A DNA stretch of 64,000 nucleotides from Heyndrickxia acidicola (GTDB lineage Bacteria > Bacillota > Bacilli > Bacillales > Bacillaceae_C). The notes under the pieces were generated by a model that ran no database searches, was not told the DNA's origin, and worked only from the letters and a program-made list of their open reading frames with translations. How positions within the stretch are numbered: position 1 is the first letter of the stretch; each line of letters opens with the position of its first letter. The stretch lies in assembly GCF_001636425.1 (NCBI RefSeq), contig NZ_LWJG01000004.1, forward strand, positions 62,001 to 126,000, read 5' to 3'. Position numbers and translations under genes: made by a program. This document shows positions 36,234 through 45,912 of this stretch, piece after piece.

Positions 36234-36646
36234 TTTTTAACCTCATTTTTTGTTTTTTCGTCATATGTATAGAATTCTCTCCATGAAAAATCATATGCAT
36301 TATCTGAATATGGTTCATTATACTTGAAAAGTGCGGGACAAATTGGCTTTTATTTTAAATTTTAAAAAGTAACATATAATATTGGCTGGAGTTTTGCGGA
36401 TTATTTCTTTGAGACAATTTGTATAGGACATTACTATTCGTATATATTGTGAGCCGCACCTGATAAAGAAGACAGTTTAAATTTTAGAGCTGTTGCTATT
36501 TACGCATCAATGAGATGACTTTGGTGATCTGCTGAAGTTATCTTTTTTAATTCAACTTTGAAAAAAAAAAACATTTAATACTTTGTTTAAGAGATTGAGA
36601 GTCTGGACATGATAATAAAAAAGATTGATATAGGAGGGTAAGTGAA
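36234..36646. other. intergenic
   Basis: No gene recognised; T-rich leader for dbpA on the minus strand. Confidence 0.4.
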
Positions 36647-36808
36647 ATGAAGTATAACAAAATTAAATTGTCTGATTTTGTTCAGAAGGATCGGTTTGAA
36701 CTAAATTCATACCTTACATGCTTGCTTATGCAATTTAATGGTAGTAGTTTTGGCTCCAGTGAGGATAGCACCAATACCCCCATGGATTTAGCGTTTTTTA
36801 TATACTAA
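36647..36808 (+). CDS. small hypothetical protein, 53 aa
   Basis: ATG 8 nt after TAGGAGGG; encodes MKYNKIKLSDFVQKDRFELN, then a Ser/Asn-rich tail. Good ribosome-binding site, no family. It may be the start of a truncated gene. Confidence 0.4.
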   Translation: MKYNKIKLSDFVQKDRFELNSYLTCLLMQFNGSSFGSSEDSTNTPMDLAFFIY

Positions 36809-37050
36809 TCTCTTTTTTCTTTCAAACCGTTCGACATTTTTATTGCATATAATTATGACGTAGAATATCAATTCTATGCTACTTTTGTTTTCGATATGAA
36901 ATGTAGAGGGGAGAAAACTATATATTAAAAGTCGGAAAAAGCTGCGTAGAATTATTTAAGACTCATTTACTAAAATTTCCTGATGGATACTTATTTCAAA
37001 TTAAACATCGATAGATTTTATTGAAAATTAATAATACTAAAATTTTAGAG

Positions 37051-37885
37051 ATGGAATTGTTTATGGAAGTGAATGAACAATTGATCCAGTCATTTATTGG
37101 AAATGGGTTACAGGATAAAAGTGAAAAACCATTTTGACCTATAAAAGGGAAATTGAAGAGTTTGCCAAGTATTTGGATGGATCGGGAACAAATTTAGACG
37201 GATACGCTCGATCCGATATTCAGCAGTACATAAATTGGTTAGCGGCAAAAGGAAGGGCAGCCAGTACGATTAACAAATCCTGGCATGCGATAAAGAAATT
37301 CAGTCGGTATCATAAAAAGTATGAAGCGATTGAGGATATTCGCCTTGTAAAACCGAAAGATTTAACAGAGGTGGCGCCAAAGGCGCTGTCACGAGTAGAG
37401 GAGAACCGGCTGATCCGTGAAGTCGACCGCAACGGGAACAAAAGAGATTATGCCATCGTCATGACCTTGCTACATACAGGACTGCGTGTTTCAGAGTTGG
37501 TTTCTTTAAACCGGGACTCCATTGATTTTTCTGAAAGAAAAGGAGAAATTACGGTGATTGCGAAAGGGAACAAAGAAAGAACGGTGCCTGTCAGTGCGGA
37601 GGCAAGAAGAGCCATTGAACGATATTTAGAGGAGCGGCCTGATGAACTTAATCCTTGCAACTATAATAACCGGATCAGTGTGCGTACGGTTCAGCGGATT
37701 TTAAATGATTATGGCTGTCATCCCCATATTTTAAGACACACTTATATTACAAAGCTGGTTCGTGAAGGAATTGACTGGGGGATTTTCAGCAGTTGTCGGG
37801 GCATAAGAGTTTGGAAATGGTAGAGAGATACAGCAAGCCAACGCAAGAGGATATGAATGCTGCGGTGGAGAGAGTGTTTGGATAG
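37051..37885 (+). pseudogene. frameshifted tyrosine recombinase (XerC/D-like integrase)
   Basis: From ATG 37051 the frame reads MELFMEVNEQLIQSFIGNGL, then a missing A near 37122 shifts into LTYKREIEEFAKYLDGSG. The core keeps TGLRVSEL (catalytic Arg) and HILRHTYI (HxxR). A second shift near 37785 leads to QQLSGHKSLEMVERYSKPTQ with the catalytic His and Tyr. A few residues between DELN and NNRISVRTV also seem lost. All five catalytic elements exist, but in three frames. Confidence 0.8.
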
Positions 37886-38030
37886 GATTGATAACAGTGA
37901 TGCTTACCACACCCAACCCAACCCTAAATTCAATCCTTTAGATAATTAAAAGCAATTTGACTTCACAGTAAAAATGTCAAATGGAAAAGTAATAGGGTTA
38001 AAATAGAAAAATATGATAATAAAATAAATT

Positions 38031-38056
38031 ATAAGGTGACTTATATAGTCACCTTA
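38031..38056. terminator. bidirectional terminator
   Basis: ATAAGGTGAC-TTATATA-GTCACCTTAT lies between the integrase remnant and the minus-strand gene. Confidence 0.7.
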
Positions 38057-38101
38057 TAAAAATGAACAAGTGTAATTGCTATGCTCTTTGTGAGTCCTTA
38101 T

Positions 38102-38659
38102 TTACTTATTTATTTCTTTAAACCATTCGATTAGTTTGTTTTTTTCTTCAATACTAAGCTTTTTTCGCGATAACCTAACACCATTTGGTAATCTTTTTAA
38201 AACTTTATTCTTAAGTGGTTGTTGTTTACTAAGCACTTTGAATTTTAATTTTACATCTTTAACATCATCAATACTAATCTTGTGCTTTTGAAGGGCATTT
38301 ACAAGAAACTTATTACTTTGTTTAATTGCTCTATCTACTCCACTAAATAACAATATTATTCCTTTATCTATATGCCCATCTATTATTAATGTACTAAGTT
38401 TAAGCGCATCATCAGCTATTTTACGTTCATGTCCTGACTTCAATTGATCTATATTATAAATTACACGAGAATGGAGCTCGATACCAATTCTTTCGTTAGT
38501 GTTTTGATCAACATAGTAGGCATCAAGCTCAGCTCTCCACTTTTTACTTCCCGATGAGTAACTTATTTTTTTGGGAGATTCCTAATTATCCTTTGGAATA
38601 TTAATTTGTTTTCGATAGGACTTAAGTATTTCAGTTCCAATGTCAGATAGTTTCCCCAT
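38102..38659 (-). pseudogene. 185-codon gene of unknown function interrupted by TAG
   Basis: From ATG 38659 (after GGAGGTACTT) the frame reads MGKLSDIGTEILKSYRKQIN and five more codons, then TAG (38584-38582), then continues unbroken for 160 codons through SGSKKWRAELDAYYVDQNTN, IGIELHSRVIYNIDQLKSGH and a basic C-terminus. I recognise no family; the acidic and basic pattern could be a nuclease. It is counted as a nonsense mutation, with amber readthrough or downstream restart as alternatives. Confidence 0.6.
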
Positions 38660-39030
38660 AAGTACCTCCAAATTCTATTCGTTCCAGAACAATCTTACTT
38701 GTCACACAGATTATATTATAGAAATGATATCAGATTTCCTTCCTAGTAAAAAGGGTTTAACTGTTGGATAAGATCTTGAGGAACGTAAACATAAACTTGT
38801 GGTAAGGAAAGGTTAGTTGGGGTAATGACTGAAGATTTTACTTTTGAATATAGGTTTATTAATAATAAAAATGGCTAAAAAGATATAGGTTATGATACTC
38901 TCAAGAATGTGGATATTTGGCGTTTCAAAAAGTACTTAAAATTATTCTGTGACGTTCCAATAAACTTGGTGACCTTCTGGTTCTCTAGAGCTAAAATCAC
39001 ACAAACTCTAGAAGGAAGGTTTGATGTAAA

Positions 39031-39642
39031 ATGTCAAAAACAGTAGCTTATATTCGTGTTTCAAGTAAGGAACAAAATTTATCTCGTCAAATCGATGAAA
39101 TGAAGAAACTAGGCCTCGAAGAAAAATACATATATGAAGATAAAGCTAGTGGAAAAGATATGGATAGAATTGGTTACCAATATATGAAAAAGTCCTTAGA
39201 AAAAGGTGATTTGTTAGTTGTTAAGTCCATTGACCGTATTGGTAGAAATAGTAAGGAAATCATGAAGGAGTGGCAAGAAATTACTCATGATCTGGGTGCG
39301 GATATTAAGGTAATTGATATGCCATTATTAGATACCACTCAGCAAAAAGATTTATTGGTAACCTTTGTCAGTGATATTGTTCTTCAAATTTTAGCCTTTG
39401 TATCGGAAAAGGAGAGAGCAAATATCCTTAAACGCCAAGCCGAAGGAATTGCAGCCGCTAAAGCAAGGGGGAAGCACTTAGGTAGACCAAGAAAAGAAAT
39501 TCCTGTTGAGTTCCCTATATTATATAAACAGTGGAAGAATGGTAAAATCATGGCGGTTGAGTTTATGAAAACTGTTAATATGACCAATGGAACATTTTAC
39601 CAAAAAGTGAAGGAATATGAAAAATCATTAAGTGTTGGTTAA
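39031..39642 (+). CDS. serine recombinase (resolvase/invertase family)
   Basis: A 203-aa resolvase. The catalytic Ser is S11 in YIRVSSKEQN; conserved R/E residues follow in KSIDRIGRNSKEI and FVSEKERANILKRQAEGI, and a C-terminal HTH (about 150-195) binds DNA. Start ATG after AGAAGGAAGG. Typical of plasmid dimer resolution or of transposons; no res site could be pinpointed in the 370 bp upstream, which hold no other gene. Confidence 0.9.
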   Translation: MSKTVAYIRVSSKEQNLSRQIDEMKKLGLEEKYIYEDKASGKDMDRIGYQYMKKSLEKGDLLVVKSIDRIGRNSKEIMKEWQEITHDLGADIKVIDMPLLDTTQQKDLLVTFVSDIVLQILAFVSEKERANILKRQAEGIAAAKARGKHLGRPRKEIPVEFPILYKQWKNGKIMAVEFMKTVNMTNGTFYQKVKEYEKSLSVG

Positions 39643-39844
39643 CATTGTATTTGGCAATAAAAAATGCTGTTTTCGGCTTATTAAAAATTGGGAATATTGA
39701 ACAAACACACCCGTATGTTTAAACGTAACCCACGAAAAATTGAAAAATGTTGCAGATTTTATTACTAAACCATCAAGTGAAAATGGAATTAACTACGCAT
39801 TAAAAAAGTATGGAATTATTTAAATTATTAAGACCTGGTTCTGA

Positions 39845-39879
39845 CAGCGATCGTTCAATTAAAAAAGATCGCTGTTTTT
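39845..39879 (+). terminator. terminator just before the group II intron fragment
   Basis: CAGCGATC (39845-39852) pairs with GATCGCTG (39867-39874), followed by TTTTTC. Confidence 0.85.
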
Positions 39880-39900
39880 CTTATTGAACAAACGGAGCAG

Positions 39901-40252
39901 GTGTACGGCCGAGCCTAGGTCGTATCATATAGTGGGTGGGATTCCCGCCGAGTAAGAACTAGCCATTCGCTCGTAGAGTCTTGGAGGATTAAAGGCAACT
40001 TTAGTCTTTAAGCGTAGACAGCTAGGTGGCGGGCCGAAAGCCAAATGGTTGAAGGGATTGAGCTCCATAAACGTTAGTAAACCGAGAGGGCTGATGTCTT
40101 ACCTGCGTGCAGAAAGCAACATTTTATCCTTCGTCAAAAGCAAGAAGGATAAAACCTCTCTGGAGTCAGAGACCTTGGCACGTTACACATTGATATGATA
40201 CGGCAACCCGGGAGACCCTACCGGTCCGGTCTTTTCTATTGAAGAGTATAGT
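39901..40252 (+). ncRNA. 5' part of a group II intron (ORF-less, truncated)
   Basis: The sequence begins GTGTACGGCCGAGCC and is much more GC-rich and structured than its surroundings. It has the look of group II intron domains I-III (for example GGTGGGATTCCCGCCGAG, CAGAAAGCAACA, and the GAACCCGGGAGACCCTACC-like segment that in complete elements stands before the reverse transcriptase). No reverse transcriptase or domain V/VI follows, so the element is cut short. Recognition is from memory of such elements, not alignment. Confidence 0.6.
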
Positions 40253-40585
40253 GCTCAAGCGATAACAAGCAAAAATCCCCTTTAACAAGAGGTTTTTATG
40301 AAAAAGTAGATAGACGGAATTAGGTGATTGGACGACTTCTTTAAAAAGAAACTTTTACTATGATTATTTCTAATAGTAGCTTTAGTAAAGAACTTTATTC
40401 AAAGTAAACATCTTTTTTGTAGTAAAGATCTTTTTTTCTGTGGAACAGAAGGTGTCATAACTTAGCGTCATGAATGATGACAAATATCCTTTTAAATCTT
40501 TATAAACATAAAAATAACCTTAGGATAGCAAGGATCACCCTAAGGTTATTTTTAATTATTGGATTATTTTAAATGAGAAACCTCA
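40253..40585. other. intergenic
   Basis: Short repeats such as AAGATCTTTTTTTCTG; no gene. The terminator at 40511-40552 closes it. Confidence 0.4.
40511..40552. terminator. bidirectional terminator of the aldo/keto reductase
   Basis: AAAATAACCTTAGG (40511-40524) pairs with CCTAAGGTTATTTT (40539-40552); A/T runs on both sides. Confidence 0.88.
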
Positions 40586-41566
40586 TTATAAATTAACGCT
40601 ACTCATATCCGGATAACGTTCTCCTGCTGCCACACCTTTTGGAGCTACTTCATTAATGCGGCGAAGGTCTTCTTTGGATAATTGAATTTTAAGGGCTCCA
40701 ATATTTTCTTCTAGATATTGAATTCGTTTTGTTCCTGGAATCGGGACAATATCATCACCTTGAGACAGAATCCAAGCAAGTGCCAGCTGTGAAGGCTGAC
40801 AATCTTTTTCTCTTGCTAATTCTTTAATTTGATTCACAAGATCTAAATTTTTTGTGAAGTTTTCTCCTTGAAAGCGAGGAGAAAAGCGGCGATAATCATC
40901 TTCTGCCAAGTCTTCAAATGTTTGAATTTGCCCTGTTAAAAAGCCTCTTCCTAAAGGACTGTAGGCTACAAATCCAATTCCAAGCTCACGGATAACAGGT
41001 AAAATTTCGTCTTCGACATCTCGGCTCCATAGTGAATATTCCGTCTGAATGGCTGTTATTTCATGTACCGTATGAGCACGGCGGATCGTTTGAGGAGCTG
41101 CCTCAGACATGCCAAGGTAGCGTACTTTTCCCTTTTGAACTAATTCAGACATCGCACCAATTGTTTCTTCAATTGGAACATTAGGATCTACTCTATGCTG
41201 ATAATAAAGATCAATATAATCTACACCTAAGCGGGATAAACTTGCATCACAAGCTTGTTTTACATAGTCTGGATGGCCATTAACTCCTAAAAATGATCCA
41301 TCTTCCCCTCTTACATTTCCAAACTTTGTTGCAACAATAACTTGATCACGTCGATCTTTAATAGCTTGACCAACTAATTTTTCATTTTGGCCAACGCCGT
41401 ACATATCCGCTGTATCAAGGAAATTGATGCCCAGTTCGATGGCACGATGAATGGTTTTTACTGATTGATCATCATTTCGTCCGCTGTAAAAATCAGACAT
41501 GCCCATACAGCCTAAACCAAGAGATGAAACCTCTAAATCAGATTTTCCAAGCGTTCTTTTCTTCAT
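40586..41566 (-). CDS. aldo/keto reductase
   Basis: A 326-aa (beta/alpha)8 oxidoreductase using NADPH. Counting from the chosen start, the catalytic tetrad is D51 (LDTADMYG), Y56, K81 (VATKFG) and H124 (YYQHRVD). The C-terminal cofactor site [14 protein letters not shown] is intact. I start at MKKRTLGK (41566), 9 nt after GAGAGG, rather than at the ATG three codons upstream. It reduces aldehydes or ketones; it is the last gene of the redox cluster. Confidence 0.92.
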   Translation of the reverse strand: MKKRTLGKSDLEVSSLGLGCMGMSDFYSGRNDDQSVKTIHRAIELGINFLDTADMYGVGQNEKLVGQAIKDRRDQVIVATKFGNVRGEDGSFLGVNGHPDYVKQACDASLSRLGVDYIDLYYQHRVDPNVPIEETIGAMSELVQKGKVRYLGMSEAAPQTIRRAHTVHEITAIQTEYSLWSRDVEDEILPVIRELGIGFVAYSPLGRGFLTGQIQTFEDLAEDDYRRFSPRFQGENFTKNLDLVNQIKELAREKDCQPSQLALAWILSQGDDIVPIPGTKRIQYLEENIGALKIQLSKEDLRRINEVAPKGVAAGERYPDMSSVNL

Positions 41567-41639
41567 ATTAAACATCCTCTCTGCTTAAATTAAGGTATAA
41601 AATAGTTAATTTTTTTAAATATCACCTTACTGTAATATT

Positions 41640-41848
41640 TTTTGGTCCAAGTTCTTTAGTGAATTCCGACCTTACTTACATCTGCTTTGAAGGAACATGC
41701 TATTCCGCCATTTTGATTTATACTTTGGAGAACTTCTTCTGCCATTTGTTTATTATTCAAGTAATTTATCACAACAGTGTTGGGCTATTGCACGTCCAAT
41801 ACGACGTGATGCCCCTGTAACTATAGCAATTTTTTGATACAGGATTTA
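41640..41848 (-). pseudogene. SDR remnant 1
   Basis: Minus strand: KIAIVTGASRRIGRAIAQHC, stops, then AEEVLQSINQNGGIACSFKA. This is the N-terminal Rossmann part of a short-chain dehydrogenase with stops and frameshifts. Confidence 0.65.
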
Positions 41849-41898
41849 GTTTGCTCCTTTAAAAGTGTGTTTAGAATAAAAGCAGAATCCCAAATTAG

Positions 41899-42276
41899 TT
41901 AATTTTCATAACGATTTTTTATCATTTCATGTTCTAATCTTGCAATTTTTTGTTGAATTTTTTTTAGATTTTCTTCAGTATCACGAATTTGTTGTAAAAC
42001 AGTGATTTCGTGTTGTTTCATCATTTTTAGTCGTTGTGGGATGGTATCACTCCCATTCATTGACCGTTCAATAAATTGTTTAATCTCTTTTATTGGCATT
42101 CAAGTATTTTTTAAACATAAGATCATTTCTAGAAATTTAAGTGCATCCTCGTCAAAAACTCGATTTTCATTTTCAGTTCTTTTGAGAAAAGGTAACAGTC
42201 CTTGATTATCATAGTAACGTAATTGAGAAATGGATAAATGATACATTTTTGCAACTTGTCCAATAGTATAGTTCAT
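41899..42276 (-). pseudogene. MerR-family regulator with in-frame TGA
   Basis: From ATG 42276 the frame encodes NYTIGQVAKMYHLSISQLRY (MerR HTH), YDNQGLLPF, then a single TGA (42102-42100) between CLKNT and MPIKEIKQFIERSM, and continues to NRYEN after a coiled coil. Only one codon is spoiled (relatives have a residue such as Gly there). It stands divergently to nothing but next to an SDR it may have regulated. Confidence 0.75.
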
Positions 42277-42294
42277 AGTATTTTACCATGGTGA

Positions 42295-43005
42295 TTACCA
42301 AGGAATAATCCCGTTTTTATCAAGGATTTTACCATTATAGTTTGTATCGCTTAAAGCATATTTAACAATAATCTGTGCACCTTCCGCAGGTGTTTTGCCT
42401 CCTGGAGCATTATTATTAAGATCCGTAGTTGTAAAACCAGGTGTAACACCAAATATTTCAGGTCCATTCGTACCAAATTCTGTACCAAATGCTAATGTTA
42501 ATGAATTAACAGCCGTTTTTGATGAATTATACCCCAATATATTAAGTTGAGGAATTTCGCCATTTGAGAACATTGTTTGCGAAGCCATATCTGTCGTTAG
42601 GTTAATAATCTTCCCACCTTGAGATTTTTTCACTAAAGGTAATAAGGCTTGAATCATTTGGAATGTTCCAAAGAAGTTAACATCAAATATTTGCTGTAGT
42701 GTCTCTAGTTTTAATTCACTAGGTAAAATACCAAAATCAAGTGCGATTCCAGCATTATTAATTAATAAATCTAGGTGATCCGTAACTTCAAGAATTTTAT
42801 TTACAGAGTTTTGGATAGATTGTGTGTCAGAAATATCCACTGGAACAAACGAAACATTCGAAAAACCTAAAGATTCTACAGCTTTTTGTCCTAACTCCGC
42901 ATCGCGGGCTCCTAAAAATACGTGATAATCTTTTTCTGCTAACTGACGGACAACCTCATACCCAATGCCTTTATTTGCACCTGTTACAAAAGCAAATTTT
43001 TTCAT
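42295..43005 (-). CDS. short-chain dehydrogenase/reductase
   Basis: A 236-aa classical SDR. TGANKGIG (NAD(P) binding), DLLINNAGIA, a Ser in the catalytic area and YNSSK (YxxxK) are all present. I start at MKKFAFVTG, 11 nt after GGAGG; a longer frame upstream lacks a site. It resembles carbonyl-reductase-type SDRs. It may be co-transcribed with the other redox genes; the sequence TTTATATACACTTA 30 bp upstream is a weak match to the cluster's palindrome. Confidence 0.9.
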   Translation of the reverse strand: MKKFAFVTGANKGIGYEVVRQLAEKDYHVFLGARDAELGQKAVESLGFSNVSFVPVDISDTQSIQNSVNKILEVTDHLDLLINNAGIALDFGILPSELKLETLQQIFDVNFFGTFQMIQALLPLVKKSQGGKIINLTTDMASQTMFSNGEIPQLNILGYNSSKTAVNSLTLAFGTEFGTNGPEIFGVTPGFTTTDLNNNAPGGKTPAEGAQIIVKYALSDTNYNGKILDKNGIIPW

Positions 43006-43020
43006 AATTGTTTTCCTCCA

Positions 43021-43336
43021 ATATCTTCTATTATTTATATACACTTAAAAGCATACAATCTAAACTTAGGTTTAGGTCAAGGTTCTTTAAATCTTTTTGA
43101 TGAAATAGTTCTTACCGATTGAATTCTATGGTGCAAAAATTTGCTCATGATTCAAGACATTGACAACAACAGTCGTGCAGATATCTGTTAGTATTTGAAT
43201 GATTGCTCTATCTATTCATCGTGATACACCTGATAAGATTCCGACTTTTTAATCCATGTTTTACTCTTCACTCAATATAAGTGTATTTATTATTAAAGCA
43301 GGGCCTCTAAAAAAAGAGGTGACCTACTATACTTTT
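43021..43336. other. intergenic with SDR-like scrap
   Basis: The minus strand around 43130-43250 encodes KVGILSGVSR, a stop, then DRAIIQILTDICTTVVVNVL, another decayed SDR N-terminus. Confidence 0.4.
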
Positions 43337-43927
43337 TTAAACGTAGGCTTTTTCTGAGTTTGATAGCACTTCTTTTACTTCATTCAACATTTCTATTCTA
43401 TTTTCATTTGCAACAAAAGGAACTGAGAAGAAAAATGAGTGTGCAATGGTTTCAATTCCTGTAAATGAAAGAGAACCCTGCATAGAAATTTGTAATGGTG
43501 AAATCAAGTTGTATGCTTCTAGGCTTTCTTTTGGCTGGCCAGTTGTTTGAAAAATAATTGCTTTCTTACCATTTAATAATCCTTCAGCACCGTTTTCTGA
43601 ATATCTGAAGGCAAAACCATTTGTAAATACCCGGTCAATATAACCTTTTAACAGGGCCGGCATATTCGTCCACCATGTTGGATAGATAAATACAAGCTGA
43701 TCGGCCCATGTGATTGCATCCTGTTCTGGTTTAATATCTTCCGGAATTTGATTTTGGGAAAACTGCACAAAATCTTCTCCAGATAAAATCGGATTAAAGT
43801 TCATTTCATATAAATCTCGAACTTTCACCTCTTGTCCCTTTGAAGTTAACTCATTTACTACTGTCTCTTTAATAGCAGCATTAAAGCTGGCTGGATTTGG
43901 ATGTGTATAAATAACTAATGTTTTCAT
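43337..43927 (-). CDS. NAD(P)H-dependent flavodoxin-fold oxidoreductase 1
   Basis: A 196-aa protein: VIYTHPNPASFNAAIKETVV at the FMN phosphate loop, WADQLVFIYPTWWTNMPALLKGYIDRV (quinone-reductase signature), and the C-terminal helix. It belongs to the NQO/MdaB/KefF type that reduces quinones by two electrons. Start ATG after GAAAGGTG. A cluster palindrome lies at 43960-43973, just upstream. Confidence 0.9.
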   Translation of the reverse strand: MKTLVIYTHPNPASFNAAIKETVVNELTSKGQEVKVRDLYEMNFNPILSGEDFVQFSQNQIPEDIKPEQDAITWADQLVFIYPTWWTNMPALLKGYIDRVFTNGFAFRYSENGAEGLLNGKKAIIFQTTGQPKESLEAYNLISPLQISMQGSLSFTGIETIAHSFFFSVPFVANENRIEMLNEVKEVLSNSEKAYV

Positions 43928-43959
43928 GATTTTTACACCTTTCTGTTTTTAACTTATCA

Positions 43960-43973
43960 TTTGTATGTCCAAA
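43960..43973. promoter_or_regulatory. degenerate cluster palindrome
   Basis: TTTGTATGTCCAAA, a variant of the MarR-cluster site TTTGTATATACAAA, 33 bp before the oxidoreductase start. Confidence 0.55.
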
Positions 43974-44098
43974 CAAATTAATATTGAAATTGTTTATCCC
44001 TTATAAAATTTTGTTAACTACCACAACTATCCTTTGTATTTTTCTTACTAATTTATAAGTACAATAATTTATAAGTACAATCTAACTTTGGTTTCCAA

Positions 44099-44362
44099 CT
44101 AGTTTTTAGCGTCGAATAGTTCAGTGTATTCTGCTGTCATAAATTTATAAAAGGGCAATGATTCCACAGCAGCTTGGACAGTGTCTAAACTGTCACCTGT
44201 ATAAATGCCCCAAACATCCATCATGGTGTGGGAAAGGTAAAATGTTTCTAGGATTCCCTGTTCCTTTAATTCTTCAACTCGTGCTTGTTCTGCTGGTAGT
44301 AGTTCCGTAATTTCTTGCTTGGTTGTTGATGGTTCAATTTTGAGATGAACGATAAAACGCAT
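44099..44362 (-). CDS. muconolactone-isomerase-like protein
   Basis: An 87-aa ferredoxin-like-fold protein with the muconolactone delta-isomerase pattern (MRFIVHLKIE..., VEELKEQGILETFYL, DVWGIYTGDSLDTVQAAVES...). No other beta-ketoadipate genes are present, so the real substrate is unknown; the fold is shared with YciI-like proteins. Start ATG after AGGAGG. Confidence 0.8.
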   Translation of the reverse strand: MRFIVHLKIEPSTTKQEITELLPAEQARVEELKEQGILETFYLSHTMMDVWGIYTGDSLDTVQAAVESLPFYKFMTAEYTELFDAKN

Positions 44363-44390
44363 GTTTTCCTCCTAAAATTTGAATTTTACA

Positions 44391-44427
44391 ATAATATCCA
44401 AAATCAGGGAGTGATTTTGGATATTAT
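44391..44427. terminator. perfect bidirectional hairpin
   Basis: ATAATATCCAAAATCA (44391-44406), loop GGGAG (44407-44411), then the exact complement (44412-44427). Together with the gap it separates the upstream unit (46560-44686) from the isomerase gene. Confidence 0.8.
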
Positions 44428-44685
44428 TTGCATGCCCCACAGATTATCAGTTAATCGATAGTACAGGAACTTATTAATGCTTTCGTTCAGTCCAGTTGTT
44501 AAAAAGGATTCATAAATCTTTAGCAGGAAGCAATGCTGTGTAGATGCATACGGAAACTCGATATCAATCACCTATATTAGCTTTGCTCCCCAACTAGCCC
44601 TTATGGAAATTAACAATTCGTTAAGCACCATCTAAAACTTATTTGAAAAATTCTGCATAGTCCTTAGCGAATTGACGGAAAGAGA

Positions 44686-45228
44686 TTAGTTATGCAAAGT
44701 CGGATTGGTTACATAAGCAGCAAATGCTTCTGTGCTTTCTTGAAGTCTTTCTTCGGTCAGTTTCATCATTCCTTGTAATAGGAAAGAAGGCAGGAAATGC
44801 ATGCCAGAAAGGTTTGCTGTCGCTTGGAGTGGGCGAGTTAATTCACTCATGGAATAGCGATTATAACCTCCAGCCTGGTAAGCTTCAGCCGGACCGCCAG
44901 AAGAGATCGCTAGCATAAATTCCTTACCGTGCAATTTGTTCCCTTCTGACCCGTAGGCAAATCCATATGCTAAAACGACATCCTGCCATTGCTTTAATAA
45001 AGCAGGTGTGCTGTACCAATAGAATGGGAATTGCAGAACGATGCGATCATGCTCCAATAATAGCTGCTGCTCTTTTTCTGCATCGATTTCAAAAGTTGGG
45101 TATTGAGCGTATAAATTATGGACCGTTACATTTTCTTCTTGTTGAAGACGGTTCATCCACGCTTTATTTACTCTTGATTGATCTAGATTTGGATGGGCTA
45201 CAATAACTAAAGTTTTCATTTTAATCAC
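44686..45228 (-). CDS. NAD(P)H-dependent flavodoxin-fold oxidoreductase 2
   Basis: A 180-aa KefF-type protein: VIVAHPNLDQSRVNKAWMNR, then RIVLQFPFYWYSTPALLKQW (about 80-100), GGYNRYSMSELTRPLQ. About half of its residues agree with the paralogue at 45297. Start ATG after GAAAGGTG. A weak palindrome TTTATATACGTAAA (45242-45255) lies before it. Confidence 0.9.
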   Translation of the reverse strand: MIKMKTLVIVAHPNLDQSRVNKAWMNRLQQEENVTVHNLYAQYPTFEIDAEKEQQLLLEHDRIVLQFPFYWYSTPALLKQWQDVVLAYGFAYGSEGNKLHGKEFMLAISSGGPAEAYQAGGYNRYSMSELTRPLQATANLSGMHFLPSFLLQGMMKLTEERLQESTEAFAAYVTNPTLHN

Positions 45229-45296
45229 CTTTCTAATGTTGTTTATATACGTAAAAAACCTTTAAAGGAAGAAAAAACTTTATTCCTTCTATTTCA

Positions 45297-45833
45297 TTAA
45301 GCTTCAGTCAAAGATGGCTGCAGCACGTAATTTACATATGCTTTTGCATTTTCAGTAAGTTCTTCATCTGTTACATGCATAACACCATTCAACACAAACA
45401 ACGGCATAAAGCGGGCGCCAATAAGGTTGCTTGTTTGCTGCAGGGGAGTAGTTAAAGTCTCCATGGTAAAATGATTGTAGCCAGAAGGCTGATAAGAATC
45501 TGTTGGACCGAAAGTTGAAATCGCAAGACCAAGCTCTTTGCCGTGAAGTTTGTCGCCGCCTTCTCCATATGCCCAGCCGTAAGAAAGTACTTCATCCTGC
45601 CATTGCTTTAATAAAGCAGGTGTGCTGTACCAGTAGAATGGGAATTGAAGGATAATACGATCATGCGCTTCTAATAGGCTTTGTTCATGTGAGACGTTTA
45701 TTTTTCCGTCCGGATATGCTTGGTAAAGAGTATGAATCGTTATGTCTTCGTGTTTTTTCAATTCTTCCATCCATGTGCGGTTTATTCGCGATTGTTCAAT
45801 AGTTGGGTGAGTGATAATAACAAGAGTTTTCAT
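45297..45833 (-). CDS. NAD(P)H-dependent flavodoxin-fold oxidoreductase 3
   Basis: A 178-aa paralogue of the neighbouring gene: VIITHPTIEQSRINRTWMEE, RIILQFPFYWYSTPALLKQW, SGYNHFTMETLTTPLQQ. A recent tandem duplication. Start after AAAGGAG. A perfect 14-bp palindrome sits 49 bp upstream (45882-45895). Confidence 0.9.
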   Translation of the reverse strand: MKTLVIITHPTIEQSRINRTWMEELKKHEDITIHTLYQAYPDGKINVSHEQSLLEAHDRIILQFPFYWYSTPALLKQWQDEVLSYGWAYGEGGDKLHGKELGLAISTFGPTDSYQPSGYNHFTMETLTTPLQQTSNLIGARFMPLFVLNGVMHVTDEELTENAKAYVNYVLQPSLTEA

Positions 45834-45881
45834 TAGTATGTCTCCTTTTTCTTTCTAATATTTTCAATCAGAGAGTTTTTA

Positions 45882-45895
45882 TTTGTATATACAAA
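45882..45895. promoter_or_regulatory. perfect MarR-cluster palindrome
   Basis: TTTGTATATACAAA is a perfect inverted repeat between the SDR gene and the oxidoreductase it precedes. Confidence 0.7.
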
Positions 45896-45912
45896 TGTAT
45901 CAGTGAAAAGCT

